64,000 nt of DNA from Sympetrum striolatum. Taxonomy: Eukaryota > Arthropoda > Insecta > Odonata > Libellulidae. The stretch is taken from positions 9,300,001 to 9,364,000 of the forward strand of contig OX388348.1 in assembly GCA_947579665.1 (NCBI GenBank), read 5' to 3'. Shown one piece after another: positions 48,096 to 60,700 of the stretch (positions are counted from its first letter, which is position 1; every line of letters starts with the position of its first letter). Position numbers and translations under genes: made by a program. A model generated the notes under the pieces. It was not told where the DNA came from, made no database searches, and saw only the letters and a list, made by a program, of their open reading frames with translations.

Positions 48096-50633
48096 TAGAC
48101 AAAATTAATGAACCTATTACAACATCAAGTTGTTAAGAAAATTTTATCGAACTTTTTACGCTGAAAATTTTGGAATAAAATCTTCGAGTACGAATTTTAG
48201 TGAATCTCAGTTTGAAAAAGATGGATAAAATTCTAGAATGCGCTTGATCTGCGTTTTAAACGTACCAAATGCTGCCTCCCACTTGATTTCCTCCCGCTTA
48301 TTCTCACATTGCGGTATTCTCCCAGTCTCTTTATCTTCAAATAGCTATTCTTCCTTTTTATGTCGTTTCTACTTTCTACACGGATTGTTGTACATACTCC
48401 TTTATATTGCGCAAATTTCTTCCAAATGTTTTCTTATTTTTTCGTAATTATTTTCACTTTCTTCGTTTTTATTCTATCTTCACATCCTTTAATATACGAT
48501 CACGTATTATTCAGATGTATTTAAAATAAAGAGTTTGTATTTCCTCTTTCGTTTATCAGAAATTCAGTAATCCATATCCATATCTAAACAAAATTCATTC
48601 GTGTATGAAAAGCTTTTAAAATATTGCATTCGCTGTGTTAAATATCTTAATAGTTGCGTCCTCCAAGTTATTTTTGTGGACCATTTAAAAATCACCTCGT
48701 TAAAAATATATATTTCGATTTATATTAGAGTGATAGCTGTTTTCAAATTCTAGAAATATGAATTTTCAGGTATATTTGATTTGGATTTTTGTTTTATTTT
48801 TATTTTTATTAAAAATCACGAAAAAATTAATTTACGTAGAAATATGTCTGTATGATTCAATACATAACGTATTTTCGCTATAAATGTTTAAAAATAATTT
48901 TCTAAATAAAATGAATAATAGAATTTAGTTAGAGTTGCTGATGGAGAGAAATGTAAATATCGTATGAATGACATTCATAATATTTTGGCAGTTTTTAATT
49001 TACACTTCGCACAATCAGCTTGTATGTATTTATGAGATGATTGTATATATTATTCTTATGACCTATATAATTTTTGTTCGTTGAGCATTTTTGAATGTGA
49101 CTTTTCACGTTTCGCGACATTCATCAGCTCGTGACGAGTCGAAACGACTGAGTTTTGCACCAGATAAAGGACGGTGTAAAATATCAGGCGGTGGACTTCA
49201 AAGATGTCCTCACCCGCACTAACGTCCTTTAAACGAAAGCTGTCGTGTGCGGATACACGGAAACCGTCTGACCCAATTTAAAAATCCCTCCACACTTCAT
49301 TCACTCGTTCCATTCCCATTTCTCTCGGAAAACACGTTCACTTTGTCTGGTTTGTACGATAGAGGATTCACGAAAGTGATTAATGGAGTGATTATTCAAC
49401 AGAATTTGTTCCAAAATATCTCATTTCTTCTACTGTTTTCGGCGAAAGTGACTGATAATATGCATTCGACATAATTCAATAAAAGTGATCGAATGCAAGG
49501 AATGAGAGCAGGAAAACGTGTAAATTGGTAAAAGAAAAAAAAATGCTGAGTGTGTTTTGATGTTTTATTTTGGAGATTATTTCATCTGGTATCTTCTGAT
49601 GTTAGAAAAGAATCCCAAAAAATTTGTAATTGATGGATTAAGCCCTAAGTAGCTGATTACGCGCTAACAAGATTCAACTAATTAATCAGTGAGGCAGTTT
49701 GAGGGAAAATCTAATTAAGTTTGCGTCACATCTTGTTAAAAGTTAAGATAATAATCGAGTTCCAAGTATCAAATCGCTTAATCTCATTAAAAAGTGCAGG
49801 AGTGTCTTTGAAAAAGCACCATGAAGTATATTCATTTTAATAAGAAAGTAAATTTTTATCTCGAAATCACCGAATAACGGGATTTAAATTTCCGAAGACT
49901 TATTTAGTCAAATAATTACAAGAAAATCAATACAGATGTCAGTAAAATATAATTTTTGAATTTTACTACCTTTGTTATCAGATTCGCTTTATTATTTCCT
50001 AACTGCAGGACATAATTTATATTCTCTATTTTTTTAGAACGAAGTTTTACTTAAGAACTTTTGCCGTCTTTTTTATGTTGTAATATTCTGAAAATCACAC
50101 CTTTATTTTATGTTATCCAAACAAAGAAAAATATTATATAAATTGATCTATCGGATTCTCCAATGTTGTATTTCTGCGATCATTGTCCTTTTTCTGATCG
50201 ATATTATATACCTTTCGGCTGAAGAAGTGATTATGCGACGCCGGGGACGTAAAAGTAGAATCAGTGGCATCACTTGGGAGCTCTTGAATTGACTGATTGA
50301 AGTTGCAATTGTTTGTGTTTGGGCGTGGTCTGTTTGGATCCCAGCCAGAGCATTAATGCACTTCCTGCCGCTTGATAAACGCTTTTAAGCTGCGACGTTG
50401 GGCTGACACTGCTACTTCAAAACCACGACTTTTCGAATTAAGATTAATTTCGGATTTTTAATTCGATCGAAAATTCTGATTACTATCACTTTTCCGTTTC
50501 GCGTCCCATTGGTTTTAGTATAATTAATAAGAATCATTTTTATAATTTCCAGATTTGCGATCTTATGTATGGACTTAGTAGAATACACTTTATCTTTAGG
50601 AAGAATGTTTTATTTCAGAATTAAGTTATAAAT
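48096..50633. other. Unannotated, very AT-rich stretch
   Basis: No recognised gene. AT content is highest at about 48690-48960. Frames at 49247-49474 and 50110-50292 have no known domain. Confidence 0.5.
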
Positions 50634-50675
50634 AGTTTTTATTTATTTCATTTATTTATTTATTCAAAGATTCAA
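50634..50675 (-). repeat. (AAAT)n tract, possible retroposon tail
   Basis: On the minus strand it reads tttgaataaataaataaatg and continues with the same unit. Several insect retroposons end with aataaataaat tails, so the adjoining plus-strand sequence up to about 50770 may be an old 3' end. Only the simple repeat is certain. Confidence 0.55.
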
Positions 50676-52382
50676 CTATAGTTTTCACACCATTTTATAG
50701 TGAATACACGCAACAAACAAATATCATAACAAATATAAAATAAATGTACATGATTGTAGTATATTTATTGGATCTTGCAATTCATCGGATGCGTTTTGTC
50801 TTCACTCGAGGCGAAATTTCAATGACGCGGAGAAGGCCGCGATCAAGTGAGGCGCAGTTTTCGTTCATTCGGAGAAACAAATGATATGTGTCGTTTAATA
50901 AATCCGTCTCTTTGACCCCTTTAACTCAGCGAATTTATTTGTTCTTCATTTAAATCCTCGGCCGGAATTAACACGATTGCTTTGGAAACATCCTGGTAAT
51001 TACGATCGAATTCTCTCGTAATTCGAGATTTGGAGCGATTTCCTCGCTCTGCCATTTTCTGCTGTTTCAGAATCACAGTTTTAAAATTTAAAGTTTTCCG
51101 TTTGATTATTCGAAATCCTATTTAATGAAAGTTAAAAAGCGAATATTCCTGAGGAAAATGAATTGCGCTGATCAACTAGGTTCAAGTAGATTTTTATTGA
51201 TGTTTTACTGCAGCCTTAATTGCTGAGAGTAATGAAACTAAACGTATGAGTTCTGTTTTATAGTTTTTTCTTGTTTTATTATATTATAATTTATTTAAAT
51301 TTTATTTTATTTTTTTATTATTTAAATGTTTAATTTAAATTATGGGAAGACTCCCTAATCACCTGTGATTCCCGAAAAAGGGCCAAAAATGTTGAAAAAT
51401 TAAAAAAAAAATTAAAAATTTAATTAAAACATGGAAGACAAATAACACAAAAGCAATCGTAATTCTAAAAAAGAAACAAAGAACAGAAGGATAGTAAATG
51501 GAGTGGAAGCACTAAGAAAAACGATTAAATCAGTTATTGCATTCTGCAAATAAGAAAATAAAATTTCTTTACCTTTTTGGTCTGTTATACGATGGTGGAG
51601 ATTTGCTACAAATTTACAACTCGCCGTTCAACTCTTCAAAGATTACAAACACCGAATCTGAGAAATCTTTACGTTCTTCGCTAACTCCATTTCCGCAAAT
51701 GGCTTAATATACATCATTGCAAATAGATTAGATTTAATACTTAATTCAGAAGAATATATTCAAAACATACGCAACTTACCAGGATATTTGTACGCAACCA
51801 GTTGAATTGATCGAGAGAAATCAATTTTCAGTAAACCTCAATTATAAAACTCATTTATTTTACGAAAAAGACGGTAAAAAATTACGTTGATATAAATAAA
51901 ACTTGGTTGCTACAGACTTTTCAACAAAATTCGATTTTTTTTTAATTTTCGTATATTTATCGGAGAGGTTGATCACAAGATATTGTTGGTAATTACTAAT
52001 GTTTAAATATCATAGATAATAATGTTTAAATCTCATCCTCCTATAGTCTATATCTTATTTACAGCATTAATTTTAACTGGTCATTGATTCTCCTTGCCTA
52101 CTAATGGATAAACGCATGCGCTCGAAAACAGCAATCGCCTTGATCCTCAAGGGAATGGGTTGTTTTCAACATTGAAATTTAGACAGAATTTTCGTATATT
52201 TTATCAAAGTTTTCGCAATTTCGAACAATAAACGATATTCCACGACCAAAATAAGAATCTTAATTCTATTTCCTTTCTTTTGATGCTAGTTTCGACTTCC
52301 TACGATTATTTTTTATCATTTTCATTTTCAAATTAAGTAAAGCCTGCAAAGACGAAATGGAGCTAACGTGTATTTCCTATGC
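50676..52382. other. Unannotated AT-rich stretch
   Basis: No recognised gene. A low-complexity T/A block lies at 51262-51345, and an A-rich block follows near 51395-51440. Confidence 0.5.
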
Positions 52383-52440
52383 AAACTACTCGTCTGGGTT
52401 CGAACCGTGGACTTCTGGCAAATTAAAAGTACCACGTGAT
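52383..52440 (-). repeat. tRNA-like relic
   Basis: On the minus strand an A-box-like atcacgtggtac precedes, at about 35 bp, a clean B box in cacggttcgaacccagacga. The cloverleaf stems are degraded and no SINE tail is recognised. The 68-codon plus frame over it (…SGFEPWTSG…) is the usual antisense reading of such a tRNA arm, not a gene. Confidence 0.45.
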
Positions 52441-52617
52441 CATCATCAATGTTTGACACCTGACTTCTGTCAAACCGTAGCAATAATAATACTAAGATAT
52501 AATATTCTCTGTACATTATTAAATATAAAATTATTTACTGGAATATTAATCTTTAATTTTTAAACGATTATTTGAAGTTTGAAAATAGAATTTAATGAAG
52601 TTGGTGTAGTGAATCAG

Positions 52618-52749
52618 GTAAGTATTTGGTCTCTTTACCTTCACAAATTCATCTTATGTCATAAGAAAGGAGTTTGATTTTAATAAATCGTTCTTATTTT
52701 AATTTTAAAATGTAATTGATGACTAATTCCTGTTTCGTTTATGTTCCAG
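52618..52749 (+). other. Possible 132-bp intron
   Basis: A donor, cag|gtaagtattt, and an acceptor, ttcctgtttcgtttatgttccag, bracket the interval. A branch-site-like tgatgactaat lies about 30 bp before the acceptor. The next donor, cg|gtaagttta at 52822, would make 52750-52821 a 72-bp exon. That exon has a stop in two frames and a frame 2 that opens with TAA, so it would be untranslated or part of a non-coding RNA. The signals are good but unproven. Confidence 0.28.
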
Positions 52750-52821
52750 GTAAGCCCCAAATGCCAGCATTCGCTCGTACGAACTAGTCAATAGACCCTG
52801 CGTGCCATTTATGCGCTTTCG

Positions 52822-54032
52822 GTAAGTTTACAGTGTTAAAAGTGCTATAATGTATAACATGGCAGAATTATTTTATGATTTTATTTGGTAAAATTTATTG
52901 GGCAGTTCCTTTATTGCTCAGCCAATTTTGTTTTTGAGACTCCGTCTCTGTTATTTTTTAATATTCTCTTCGTTGTTTCACTCCATATATTCTTTCTCCA
53001 CGTGCTGTTCCATGTGTGGCGGCTGTCACTTCCTTTCCCGTGACCAATCCGACTCTTTCTTAGAAAACGAGGATTTTTTGTCGCTACAGTTCCGCTTTTG
53101 TCTGCTTGAATTTTTAGCCTGAACCCCTTTTCTTCCAGTTTTACTGCCTTCCCATAAGTCACTCCGGGGCGTGATTTTCCGAGCCATCTGTTGCCGTTTC
53201 CTTCCACGCCCTCAAGTAATTAATGTTAATTTGAGAGTTTTTCGAAAGAGCCCTCGATTATCGCTTTGTCTCCGGCCAATTCATCACATCGTACTCACCC
53301 TCTCGTGACATCGTCTCGGAGCTGTAAAATATCAACTTAAATATTCCGCTAGAATCGATCAAAGATAAGTCACAAATCCGCTGAAATGTTCGTAAAATAT
53401 TGACAAAAATTCTGCAAAAAGGGAAAATCGGCAATAATGTCAGTAAAATGAATGTTTGAATACTTAGTTTTTATTTAATGAACAGCTTTGTTTGGTAACG
53501 GCTAAAAATCTATCATACAAAAATTGTAACGAGAGAAATGTTTTACTGGAGAAACTGGAAATAGGATTTATGGTCACTGCTCCTCTCTTATACAAGATAA
53601 TGGCCGTTGAAGAGTTTTAAAAATTAAGATCGCTATTTCTCATTGGCACTGGAATCGTGCCGCTAAATTCAACTTTGTAAATGGCAACAAATTTAGAGGA
53701 TAAAAGTCAAATCTGCCAAAACTTCAAAGTGCCTTTCTTACGTCTATTCTTCAAGTGCAGTCGGTTTTTGCGCGATTCCAGCGCTGTTTTCTGTTTCGAT
53801 CGACGATTTTATTATTTCCACCGCAGTTGTTTGGTCAAGAAATCGCCGCTTAACCGTCCACACGAAGCCCTTAGTTTTACACAAATTTACGTTTGTTATG
53901 ATATCCTGCGGTACTTGGTGGAAACTCTTCATAATTTAATAAAATTTAGATACAACATTTTGTTTAAATTTAATTTACTAATTCATAGGAAAGGGTTTAA
54001 GTATATTTGCACATAAAGGCATGCAACCCAAT
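52822..54032. other. Unannotated stretch
   Basis: No recognised gene. Overlapping frames at 52898-53207 (both strands) and 53681-54016 (111 codons) are without known domain. Confidence 0.45.
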
Positions 54033-54130
54033 CCCAAGAAAAAACGTACTTAAAAAGGTTTTACGGGGCCGGGAATCGAACCTGTGATCTTCCTCCCTCC
54101 GGGAAGCAGGAGGGGTTACCTCGGAGTACT
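54033..54130 (-). mobile_element. SINE, family A, copy 2
   Basis: Same order as 12803-12900: tcccggagggagg, then a B box ggttcgattcccggcc, then ccccgtaaaacc and a tail with aagtacgttttttcttggga. The head upstream of tcccgga is diverged, so the A box is hard to place. It lies only about 370 bp from a family B copy in the same orientation. Confidence 0.75.
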
Positions 54131-54497
54131 ACTCTTGCGAACTCCTTACCCCGTGTACTCCATGGAACGACCTTCACTACCTGGTGGTTGCCAGCTATTG
54201 CTAATCATTTTTTCCCTCAAAAGCTTTGAGGTATTCGAATGTGGGGTAGGTTGTCGATGCTCTGCCCACTGGTACCAGAAAAGGCTCTTCACTACGCGGT
54301 ATTCGATTCGTTGATGTTCGTCGTAAAAGAAAAAGGTTAAACTCTGGATAGCATTTGAGGATCCGGCTACAGTTATTTTGCTATATTTTCGTATTCATTA
54401 TTTTGATTTTTCTTTCGATTCGTTTTATATCGGGACTGACTATTAATTTCTTTAACAGAAACAGGTTCCCCCAATTATATCCGTTTAATATGACTCA
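54131..54497. other. Spacer between two SINE copies
   Basis: No recognised feature. A 76-codon plus frame at 54084-54314 overlaps the SINE and is probably not coding. Confidence 0.45.
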
Positions 54498-54625
54498 CAA
54501 ACACAACAATAGACAAACACAAACACGACCTTTCCGTAACTGGAAAAATCCGATTAGCCGGGATTCGATACCGGGACCTTGGTGTTGTAGCGTTGTCATG
54601 CGAGCATACTAACCACTCCGCAGCA
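54498..54625 (-). mobile_element. SINE, family B, copy 2
   Basis: On the minus strand an A-box-like ggagtggttagtatgctcgc, then a B box cccggtatcgaatcccgg, then ctaatcggatttttcca, and a tail that is a run of short ac/aac units on the plus strand. It matches 26165-26277 throughout, with point changes. Confidence 0.85.
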
Positions 54626-57519
54626 ATGCTTTCCAAAGTCGTTGATTTCTCCGCTATCCACTGGAATATTGCTGTCTTCCGTATCTTTTTGCGAGCAGCT
54701 CTCTCTGGATTGAATCTTCTTGTGGAAAGCATATTCAGCTGTCAGGAAATGAAGTAATTCCAAATGCTCGGGGGAATATGAGGTTATTTTTTATAGAAGT
54801 TGCTGATTTCTCTCCGAAATTCTCGAAATCTTCCTGATCATTCGTTTAAACATATTTGGGGGCTGTTCAACGCACATTCCTGTATAAAATAAGTTTTAAT
54901 TCTAGTTCTTCCAGCTAATGGAAACGAAAATCATTCACAATTTTCTTTGAATTTATCTCGGTCTTTTAATCGACGTTGATGCTTTTTTGAGTGTTATTCT
55001 CTCAACACGTTCGTTGAGATAATTAAGATATTAGGTAGATTCGATTTTTTATTCTAGTTAAAGCTAAGATGGACATTTATTATTAAAATTTCGTTAAATT
55101 AAAGAAAATCGTTAAATTAAATCCTGTTTCTTTTCTTTATTTACGGATGAATTCATATTCAATATTTCTCCAGGAATACAAAACATTCCTGAAGTATCTC
55201 CCGCTATTTCTCTATTTTACAGTATATTTCAGGAAACGAACTTGTCGCTCACGACCGTCGGATCGCATCAAATGGATAATTGGCAAATGTTGATTTACAC
55301 GAAAATATTGAGGGGTCTTTTCATATAATTCCAAACTTAAGTTTCTAATCCACCGTTGAAATCTCCAGGGAGTATATTCCTTTGTTTTGCTGTTTCCTTT
55401 ATCTTCCAAAGTGGGGTTTGTGGTATATTTATTCACCTTTTTCCTTAATATCGTTATACTTCTTATTATGTATATTCTTATTCTTATTTTTCGTATATAC
55501 TTTTGACTGCAGAGAATAGAGGGGATGAAATTAATGACCCTAAATAGCAGTAAAAATTGGAATTTCGAATCAGTCCATCCACTTTTCCTTTGATGGAATA
55601 TGTTACTTGGGGGTAGAAGCGTCAACCGTTTGCATGTTCCGCATGAAATGTTTCTTTTCCGTACTCGGCGAATGAATTCTTTAGCTTTAAGAAAATACGT
55701 ATTTAGTATTCACTCGATGCATCTTTCGCGGAATTGCCCATTCTTAAATCTCTCTATGTAAACGAGGACATCTTGATAAGTCCAACGAGTTATTTGGTTT
55801 TAAAATCGTACGTAAGTAATGCTCAAATTAGTGAATTGGTTCAAAGCTCGCGCTTTGAACCAATTCTCGTATTCGTCTCGACTCAGATCGAATTTCCTCA
55901 GGTCGACGTTTAGCTTCGATCTTAGCCATAACTCGATGAACCACTTTTGGAATGGGTCTGTGGTGTTATAAAATCCCATTTATTGGAATGATGAGACGTC
56001 CGAATTCGGAATCTGTTTCGTTTACGATTCCTTGTGTTCTCTCCTGTTTCTTCTCTCATTATTTTTTCCGTATTTACGCCATTCTGTACCATCGCTGCAG
56101 AAATCGTGTTCTCTTTTGTGAATCAAAGGAAACGTCCCAGTATATTAAGAGAGAAATATTCGGGAATGTTGTTTCGAGTCTTTTGCTATTTTTCCTAAAT
56201 TAAACTTCTTTTCAACCGCAATGAAAGTGTTTCTCTTGAGATCGAGAGAGCCTGAAAGAAGAAGTTCAAACTGTTAGGGGCGGTTTTTAACAACATCTGC
56301 TTAGTTAATTCGTATTTCGGTACGTATTATATTATATTTACATCTATTTGGAGGGAGGTTACTCAGAAGATAAAAGCATTCCTCGGAAGTTGTGGAAATA
56401 GAAGTAAGTGAAAAAGGACAGACACTTTCGATCTGAAGGGCAATAAAGTCATAGACGTTTGATATATTTCGGTACGTATATGGAATTACAACCAAAAGCC
56501 TATCTGTCGTCTACGAAATGGAAGATAAATAACCAAGAAAGAAGATGGAAATTATCGTATTAACAGTAAGAATGTTTCAGCCCACATTAAAATCTGATTC
56601 GGTTTCGTTTTTTAAATACTCCATGAAAAGGGTTGAAGAATCGTCTGGGAGCTTCTTATTTAGATGAGATAATAAGCCGTGGAAAACTTCTCCATCTATT
56701 TCGTATTGCCTTCTTTCGACAGGATAATAGTTGTACTTTTTGTATGGGATCATGTTTACTACTTATTTGAAAAGTTGCACCCTTATTCATGACGCTTCGT
56801 TTGAATGGTTATATTAAGTGTCGGGAAATTCAAAACACCCTCAAAATTTACGTAACTAGTTTTTTTATACTTCGTAAGCTGTTAGTGTGTAACCTCTTTT
56901 CAACTTATTTCGAAGCTAATAATATTAATTATCATTATATCTGTAGAATCTTACACCATGGAGTCTAAAAAGAAAAATATATAAATGTTAAGCGTTGCAC
57001 AGTGTTCGAATTTTTTACTGGTGTTTGAGCGTCACAATCGCCATCCATCAGGATTTTACTGCCTCGTTTACGGGGACGGCCAAATTGACTTTCTTAATGG
57101 ACCCCCGTTATCAAACAGCAGCTTGAAAGGGTGCCATAACAACGGCTCATAACTTGCATCACTATAGATTGTCTCATTCGACCCAGGATGCTGTCACTTA
57201 AACAGTGTCTGGGCAGTATGGATCTGCAGGCGCTGAGGAGTTGAGGAAGGTCAGTTTCCTGCTCGGAGGGCATTTGAGGGACCACAAGGCGGATTTCGGT
57301 TTTTCATTCACTTGCGCTAACCGCAAACTAGATGATACGCTCTATTGTTTCAAATCACGTTTATACACGTTATTTGGCCAAACGTTAATAACCTACTTTA
57401 ACTGCCTGGAATTATTCTATCAACTTTGTTTTCTCTGGTATGGGTTGATACGCTTTTTACCATTTTTACTTTCTCCATATACTACGTAGTATAGAGTAAG
57501 TATTGTTTTCATGAAAAAT
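54626..57519. other. Unannotated AT-rich stretch
   Basis: No recognised gene. It includes a 137-codon minus frame at 55212-55625 with no known domain, and a somewhat GC-richer patch at 57050-57300 with frames on both strands, also unrecognised. Confidence 0.45.
55833..55866. repeat. Perfect 15-bp stem with tetraloop
   Basis: gaattggttcaaagc (55833-55847) is mirrored at 55852-55866 around tcgc. It is an isolated hairpin, and no terminator-like T-run follows. Confidence 0.85.
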
Positions 57520-57720
57520 CGACTTCAAGATTTCAACGGAAATACATGATTTGGAGTCCCTAGAATACTTTTTGACCATTTTCGGAATGATGTCTGTGTG
57601 TGTGTGTATGTATGTATGTGTGTCTGTGCTTGTGGGCGCTCTAACGTGAAAACTATCAGCCGTATCAATACCAAACTTCATATATAGCACTGTGGTAGGT
57701 GCCTTTAGAGTCGATTAGTT
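57520..57720 (-). repeat. Dispersed repeat carrying a (CA)n/(CATA)n microsatellite
   Basis: The plus strand holds tgtgtgtgtgtgtatgtatg at about 57595-57620, flanked by aatgatgtctgtg on one side and gggcgctctaacgtgaaaac and ataccaaacttcatatata on the other. Read on the minus strand, the sequence acatcattccgaaaatggtc next to a CA/CATA tract resembles a repeat I remember from many arthropod genomes, where it often gives spurious peptides like HTHTDIIPK. I cannot name the family or its ends. Confidence 0.5.
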
Positions 57721-60700
57721 TTTGGAGTGAATCGGCTTATCGGAAGTCGAGCTTTATTTTTTCGTTCGAGAAGTTCGTTTCCGTTTTTGCAAAACTTCTT
57801 CATTAATCTGATAATGAGGTATATACAAGTAACTAAAAAGTTACTAAGAAATTAATGTTCTATAAGTTTTATTTGGAAAAAATTTCGATATCAACCACCA
57901 TTTAGGAGTCGTATCATAATTAACCAATTTTCTGGTTATTGCGACATATTTACGTTAAAATATCATTTAAATTTATACCATTTCATAATAATGTTAAATA
58001 CAACATGATTACCATATTTCTTCGGATTTTTTCTTGGAAGTTGATTCGGAATTTGAAACACGAGTATTTATTTCAAAATAATTATTCAATTATAATGTTT
58101 TCGTGCCGTTATTGATTACTCTTTCCAATAGCAATACAGTTCGTAATTATGGGTTTGTTTACATGCCAAACAATGCAATACAAAGCATCTTTCGCTTACA
58201 CTCTTGCTATAGATTGAGCTCTGGCTGATTGATAAGGTTTAAAAGGTTTTCTTCTTTTTCTACACTTTGTTTTTTTGTGTATATTAATAAATTTAGTCAT
58301 TCTCTGTTATTTTTTTTGCAACTGTTTAAATGTGTGGCCTTAATTTTCATTAATCGTTAGTGTTGTTCTTGCGTTGTTTTGCTCTTCGTTCGCATTTTGA
58401 TTTGGTTTCCATCGCCTATTGCATTGAGTTGGATATATAATCAGTTAAGTTATTCACCCTATATTGGCGCTTGTAGTAAAAAGCCAATTTCACCGGTTTT
58501 CATCGAACATGTCCCAAAAAACATTATTTTTTATCTTTGTGACGTATAATTTAATATGGTATAAATTAATCACTTATATATCTTCCAAGTTTAGATTGAA
58601 TATAGAGTTCGAAAATATGTCGTAGATAAATATTTACATCTTATATATGGAGAAAGTCATGTGCTGGCCACATCAGATTTTTTCTTCTGTAAGGATCTGT
58701 AATTATTTTTCATTTGCATTTTAAATGGTATTTTTGGAAAATAACGAGGATTTGAAAATATTTTGTTTATGATTAATACAGATAAGACAAAATGTGATGT
58801 AGCCTCGAAACTAGTCGCATTTCATTTTTGCAAGTATGCTTTTTGTGTACTTTGTCATATTGTGTATTATTTTTAATAATTATGGAAAAGCTCCACCAAA
58901 TATCGCCAGATTTACTCAATAATATTTTGTTTATATTTTATACTTCTTATGTTAAATATTTTTGTTGCTTTGACGGAAAAATGTCAGCTATCCTATTTTT
59001 GACGCGGTTCATTGATTTTGATTAATTACAATATATATAATTTAATACTTACGTCATGTTTTCTGACGTATATCTGAATACTTTCTCATTGTATAGTACT
59101 TGAGTGAAACATCATATCATGGGATTCTGTTTTTGAATTTTCATTATTAAGCGAATACGTTTCGAATATTACATAAAATCACTCTTATTTTCATGCATTC
59201 TAATCTTTATTACGTTTCAGAAAAAAAATTATCTTAAAGATTTTAGTTAATGAGTTTTTATAACTGCGCAATCGTCGTTTTTAGTTTATTTTTGGCTCCT
59301 TGTTGCTTTAATTTACTGCGGCTGTCTTCCCATTTTAAATATGAAGAGATGCATCTAAAATTAGGTGACAGTGATATCGATAAGCATATTGACACACACG
59401 TTATTTACTCGTTTGATAATTATTTAATCATTTCTCTTCAAAACAGGGAATGATAGTTATTAAGGTCCCCTGCATTTTCCATTTTGGGCGAGCTGACCAC
59501 GAGTCACTGCTATTGAAAGCAAAATCGACTATTTCTAACAAAAATAATCATTTGTGATCGACAAATAGTTAATTGGATCTAAATTTATAGACGCGGTTGG
59601 TATAAATTCTATTATAAAGAGCATGGGATTTTCTAAAACAGAATTATCTTAGATTTGTAAGAACGAATTCCACTCCTTCCTCGAAAATAGAACCCATGGC
59701 TCCATAGTAACAGATTGCGGTCGAGCCATTCCGGTATCGTCTGGTGTCTGCGGTTTACCACCAGTTTAAAGTAACGCAGCACCCATAAAGGAACGCAACT
59801 GGATAATTGAGTGACTTATGCTGACGAAAGCCCATCGTAGCACGTAATGTTATTCCACTCCCTACACTTTATAGCACTTTTCATTATGATAACCCAGTCG
59901 AGGAATTTGATCCTCCGCAGGTCAATGTTTCGACATCCTGAGGTGATGTGGAAGCGGTCCGCGGAGAAAGCCGTCCGTTAATTGCCTCTAATACTTCGAG
60001 AAAGTTGTCATAACTTGAAGTTTTCTCCCGGAAAAGACGTGAAACCTTTTTGGGGAATTAACGATCGCAAGTTCGAAATACGTTGGGTAAACGTAAAAGA
60101 ATACACCGAAAAATTCTGATCCTAAAATAAATCTACCATAATCTACCATTTAATGTTAGTGCTCTCTTTTGTTTCATTAATCGTAGACATTTTCAAAGCG
60201 ACGGAATTGTTGTCAACATAAGTAATTTCGTTGATTAAAAATAATTTTAAAACTTAATAAATATGTTTTATATCTATTTTTAACTCCTCTGTTTCAGATT
60301 GTGTTTCTTTACCAGACTTCTCATTGAGTAGATGTACAGAATAAATATCGATTTGTTTGAAAATGGGCTCTATGTTTGAGAAAGTCATCTTCTATTCAAG
60401 AGATGAGGCTGTCAAAACCTAAATTTGCGAAGGCGGGAAGTTCATAATAATGGAAAAATTAATAATAAGGAATTGGAGGTCTGAGAAGATTCCTATTTTT
60501 ATATCACAAACACAAGTAAAGACTTATTAAAAAAGATTCACATTTTTTGTAATTCTTTGATCCAACATACATACTATTGTTGGTTAAATATTAGAGGTGT
60601 TCTCTTTGAATTTGACACAGCGTTCATTCACTAATATTTATGCCGATTTAAATAATCAGCTATCCCAGATATTCGTGCATATTATGGCGGCAAAATCTTC

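Noticed and set aside
52898..53207. Overlapping 74- and 98-codon frames on opposite strands
   Set aside because: Open on both strands without motif or splice support, so most likely a composition effect.
55212..55625. 137-codon minus-strand open frame as a gene
   Set aside because: No recognised domain, unremarkable composition for AT-rich DNA, and of a length expected by chance in 64 kb.
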